From positions 1,748,649 through 1,812,648 of the forward strand of contig NZ_LT635539.1 of NCBI RefSeq assembly GCF_900120195.1: a DNA stretch of 64,000 nt. Reading direction: 5' to 3'. Both the position numbers and the translations under genes were made by a program. The DNA comes from Blautia sp. Marseille-P3087 (GTDB lineage Bacteria > Bacillota > Clostridia > Lachnospirales > Lachnospiraceae). Shown here piece after piece: positions 61,701 to 64,000 of this stretch (the first letter of the stretch is position 1; the number at the start of each line of letters is the position of its first letter). The notes beneath the pieces are model-generated. The model did not search any database and was not told the origin of the DNA. It was given only the letters and a program-made list of their open reading frames with translations.

Positions 61701-62446
61701 GGACGCAGATCCGGCGGGATAACCGGGATTGCGGTCATGATCATCCATTCCGGACGGTTTCCTGATTCGCGGAAGGACTCTACTACTTCCAGTCTCTTGA
61801 TGATTCTGGCACGTTTCTGTCCTGTAGCATCAACCAGTTCAGCTTTCAGCTCTGCAGCGTCTTTTTCGAGGTCAATTGCTTTGAGCAGTTCCATAATAGA
61901 CTCTGCACCCATTCCTACACGGAAGTTGTATCCGTATGCTTCACGCGCATCCTGATACTCCTTCTCTGTAAGAACCTGTTTGTACTGAAGTCCGGAGTCT
62001 GCCGGATCCAGCACAATATAGTTTGCAAAGTATAAAACCTTTTCCAATGTTCTCGGAGAAAGATCAAGGATCAGTCCCATTCTTGACGGGATTCCTTTAA
62101 AATACCAGATATGGGATACCGGAGCAGCAAGCTCAATGTGTCCCATACGTTCTCTTCTGACAGATGCTTTTGTAACTTCTACACCGCATCGGTCACAGAC
62201 AACACCTTTATAACGGATCTTTTTGTATTTACCACAATGGCACTCCCAGTCCTTGCTTGGCCCGAAAATTTTCTCACAGAAAAGTCCGTCCTTCTCTGGT
62301 TTCAGAGTACGGTAGTTAATGGTTTCCGGTTTCAGTACCTCACCTCTGGACCATTCTCTGATCTTCTCAGGGGACGCCAGTCCGATCTTGATGGCATCGA
62401 AAGTCATTGGCTGATATGTTTCATTGGCTGTGGTTGTTTCTGCCAT
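58751..62446 (-). CDS. rpoC: DNA-directed RNA polymerase subunit beta prime
   Basis: A 1231-residue protein with the N-terminal zinc site ([20 protein letters not shown]), the catalytic [12 protein letters not shown] and the trigger-loop region (G-A-R-G-S). It contains the last domains used for elongation. It starts 17 bp after rpoB and ends with a strong terminator. Confidence 0.99.
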   Translation of the reverse strand: MAETTTANETYQPMTFDAIKIGLASPEKIREWSRGEVLKPETINYRTLKPEKDGLFCEKIFGPSKDWECHCGKYKKIRYKGVVCDRCGVEVTKASVRRERMGHIELAAPVSHIWYFKGIPSRMGLILDLSPRTLEKVLYFANYIVLDPADSGLQYKQVLTEKEYQDAREAYGYNFRVGMGAESIMELLKAIDLEKDAAELKAELVDATGQKRARIIKRLEVVESFRESGNRPEWMIMTAIPVIPPDLRPMVQLDGGRFATSDLNDLYRRIINRNNRLKRLLELGAPDIIVRNEKRMLQEAVDALIDNGRRGRPVTGPGNRALKSLSDMLKGKSGRFRQNLLGKRVDYSGRSVIVVGPELKIYQCGLPKEMAIELFKPFVMKELVANGTSHNIKNAKKMVEKLQPEVWDVLEDVIKEHPVMLNRAPTLHRLGIQAFEPILVEGKAIKLHPLVCTAFNADFDGDQMAVHLPLSQEAQAECRFLLLSPNNLLKPSDGGPVAVPSQDMVLGIYYLTQERPGNPGEGKFFKSVNEAILAYENKVITLQSKIKVRCTRTLADGREMTGIVESTLGRFLFNEILPQDLGFVDRSIPGNELLLEVDFLVGKKQLKQILEKVINTHGVTKTAEVLDDIKATGYKYSTRAAMTVSISDMTVPPQKPEMIQNAQNIVDKITKNYKRGLITEEERYKEVVETWKKTDDELTKALLNGLDKYNNIFMMADSGARGSDKQIKQLAGMRGLMADTTGHTIELPIKSNFREGLEVLEYFMSAHGARKGMSDTALRTADSGYLTRRMVDVSQELIVRETDCCENRDEISGMYVKGFMDGKEEIENLQERITGRFSCETITNKDGEVLVKANHMITPKRAARIMKEGVNANGGPIDEVKIRTILTCKCKVGVCAKCYGANMATGEAVQVGESVGIIAAQSIGEPGTQLTMRTFHSGGVAGGDITQGLPRVEELFEARKPKGLAIITEIPGVAVINDTKKKREIIVTNPENGDSKTYLIPYGSRIKIVDGQVLEAGDELTEGSVNPHDILRIKGVRAVQDYMLREVQRVYRLQGVEISDKHIEVLVRQMLKKIRIEENGDTDFLPGTLVDVLEFEEVNEKLEKEGKTPAEGKQIMLGITKASLATESFLSAASFQETTKVLTEAAIKGKVDHLVGLKENVIIGKLIPAGTGLKRYRDIQLDTGMPEEIPAESEETAEALPEDEELLTMDDADEEILDDVDEEPTEDTTEE

Positions 62447-62463
62447 GTATTCTTTCCCCTTTC

Positions 62464-64000
62464 TTACTTGTCGTCTTCATCATCATAGGATTCGTCGAAA
62501 TCGATGAAATCATCTTCTTCGTCCTCATCCTCTTCAACATCTACGAGTTCTTCACCTTCGAATTCCTGCTTTGTATAGCCATGTTTACCGAAGGATTCTT
62601 CTTCTCTGTGATGTCTGCTGTCGCCTTCGATTACGGAACGAAGATCTGTATCGCCATAATCTACGGACTCGAGTAAATGTACTTCTGTATTGTCATCTTT
62701 GAGAACTTTGACATCAAGTCCCAGAGACTGAAGTTCTTTTAACAGTACCTTGAAGGATTCCGGAATTCCCGGTTCAGGGATATTGTCACCTTTGATGATT
62801 GCTTCGTATGTCTTCACACGACCAACAACATCATCGGATTTAACGGTCAGGATCTCCTGCAGTGTATAAGAAGCACCATATGCCTCCAGAGCCCAAACCT
62901 CCATCTCACCGAAACGCTGTCCACCAAACTGAGCTTTACCACCCAGAGGCTGCTGTGTTACGAGTGAGTAAGGACCTGTAGAACGTGCATGGATCTTATC
63001 ATCAACCAGATGATGCAGTTTCAGGTAGTGCATGTGTCCGATTGTTACACGACCGTCGAAATACTCGCCGGTACGTCCGTCACGAAGCTGTACCTTACCA
63101 TCTCTGGAGATTGGAACGCCTTTCCACAGTTCTCTGTGGTCTTTGTGCTCGTCAAGATATTCCATGACATCAGGAGCAAGTGTATCCTGATATTTTGCAC
63201 GGAACTCTTCAAAGTCTTCAATATTTACATAATCATTTGCCAGTTCCAGAGTATCCTGAATATCAATTTCGCTTGCACCATCAAATACAGGTGTTGCAAC
63301 GTTGAATCCAAGAGCTTTGGCAGCAAGACTTAAGTGGATCTCAAGGACCTGACCGATGTTCATACGGGAAGGTACACCCAGAGGGTTCAGTACAATATCC
63401 AGCGGACGTCCATTCGGCAGGAATGGCATATCTTCAACAGGGAGTACTCGTGAAACGACACCCTTGTTACCATGACGACCAGCCATCTTGTCACCAACAG
63501 AAATCTTACGTTTCTGAGCAATATAAATACGTACTGCCTGATTTACACCAGGGGACAGCTCATCGCCGTTCTCTCTTGTAAATACTTTGGCATCTACGAT
63601 AATACCATATTCACCATGAGGAACTTTAAGGGAAGTATCGCGGACTTCTCTTGCTTTCTCACCGAAAATAGCACGCAGAAGACGTTCTTCTGCGGTCAGT
63701 TCTGTCTCGCCCTTAGGAGTAACTTTACCGACAAGAATATCACCGGCACGAACTTCTGCACCGATGCGGATGATACCACGCTCATCCAGATCTTTCAGAG
63801 CATCATCGCCGACACCCGGAACATCTCGTGTAATCTCTTCCGGTCCGAGCTTTGTATCTCTGGCTTCTGCTTCATATTCTTCAATATGGACAGAAGTGTA
63901 AACATCGTTCATTACCAGTCTTTCACTTAAGAGGACAGCATCCTCATAGTTGTAACCTTCCCATGTCATGAATCCGATCAGTGGGTTCTTACCAAGGGCA
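62464..64000 (-). CDS. rpoB: DNA-directed RNA polymerase subunit beta (C-terminal part)
   Basis: The C-terminal 500-odd residues of RpoB run off the right edge. Recognisable are [22 protein letters not shown] and [18 protein letters not shown], all conserved RpoB segments. An acidic tail of about 20 residues ends it. The rifampicin region lies outside the window. Confidence 0.98.
   Translation of the reverse strand, partial: ALGKNPLIGFMTWEGYNYEDAVLLSERLVMNDVYTSVHIEEYEAEARDTKLGPEEITRDVPGVGDDALKDLDERGIIRIGAEVRAGDILVGKVTPKGETELTAEERLLRAIFGEKAREVRDTSLKVPHGEYGIIVDAKVFTRENGDELSPGVNQAVRIYIAQKRKISVGDKMAGRHGNKGVVSRVLPVEDMPFLPNGRPLDIVLNPLGVPSRMNIGQVLEIHLSLAAKALGFNVATPVFDGASEIDIQDTLELANDYVNIEDFEEFRAKYQDTLAPDVMEYLDEHKDHRELWKGVPISRDGKVQLRDGRTGEYFDGRVTIGHMHYLKLHHLVDDKIHARSTGPYSLVTQQPLGGKAQFGGQRFGEMEVWALEAYGASYTLQEILTVKSDDVVGRVKTYEAIIKGDNIPEPGIPESFKVLLKELQSLGLDVKVLKDDNTEVHLLESVDYGDTDLRSVIEGDSRHHREEESFGKHGYTKQEFEGEELVDVEEDEDEEDDFIDFDESYDDEDDK

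Overview
The window looks like a chromosomal segment of a low-to-moderate-GC Firmicute, most likely a gut Lachnospiraceae (Blautia/Dorea/Ruminococcus-like). The reasons are strong GGAGG ribosome-binding sites, an rpoB-rpoC / rpsL-rpsG-fusA-tuf core, Clostridia-type accessory proteins (DUF3784, DUF5348, TnpV, YjdF), and a MobV plus tyrosine-integrase mobile element. The species call is inference. All family names come from reading the sequence, not from database searches.

Region 1 (1-4230, minus strand) holds nucleoside salvage (udp, cdd), a partial Zn-type macrodomain ADP-ribosyl hydrolase, a glycerate kinase and a membrane-anchored endonuclease/exonuclease/phosphatase-fold protein. Region 2 (4311-14791) is a LacI-controlled operon: SDR dehydrogenase, substrate-binding protein, ABC ATPase, permease, alpha/beta hydrolase, split transketolase and an FGGY kinase. 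It probably imports and catabolises a polyol or unusual sugar, ending in a transketolase step. A divergent LacI regulator and two near-identical operator palindromes control it. Region 3 (14861-19051) has a small protein, a MATE pump, a MerR-YbjQ pair behind a 19-bp-spacer MerR promoter, and an NhaC antiporter. Region 4 (19102-26499) is a tightly overlapped eight-gene operon with two glycosyltransferases, a pair of SMR-type membrane proteins (flippase-like), a large polytopic membrane protein, and sugar- and redox-active enzymes. It is best read as a lipid-linked sugar pathway that decorates the cell surface.

Region 5 (about 26623-48590) is an accretion of three related integrative elements in the 3' end of tuf. 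The tuf tail is present three times (29801, 39097, 48543) and the tuf terminator four times. Each left end carries a TATCA-N6-TATCA motif 104-105 bp from the crossover. The tuf-proximal element (39151-48590) looks complete: integrase, excisionase-like protein, repressor, RepA-like ATPase, MobV relaxase, yjdF with a putative riboswitch. The middle element (29856-39150) carries defence-like cargo: a restriction-modification system with controller protein and C-boxes, a zinc-ribbon repeat protein with an embedded nuclease, a nuclease pair, and an uncharacterised three-gene operon. The outer element (26661-29855) is decayed. The outer and proximal elements each carry a compact convergent-promoter module with a 32-residue hydrophobic peptide that resembles a type I toxin-antitoxin.

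Region 6 (48543-64000) is the translation/transcription core: tuf, fusA, rpsG and rpsL behind a consensus promoter, then rpoC and the C-terminal part of rpoB. Between rpsL and rpoC lie a class-A-beta-lactamase-like serine hydrolase, a receptor Ser/Thr kinase without PASTA repeats, its PP2C phosphatase and an unrecognised 410-residue protein. No rRNA, tRNA or CRISPR array was seen.
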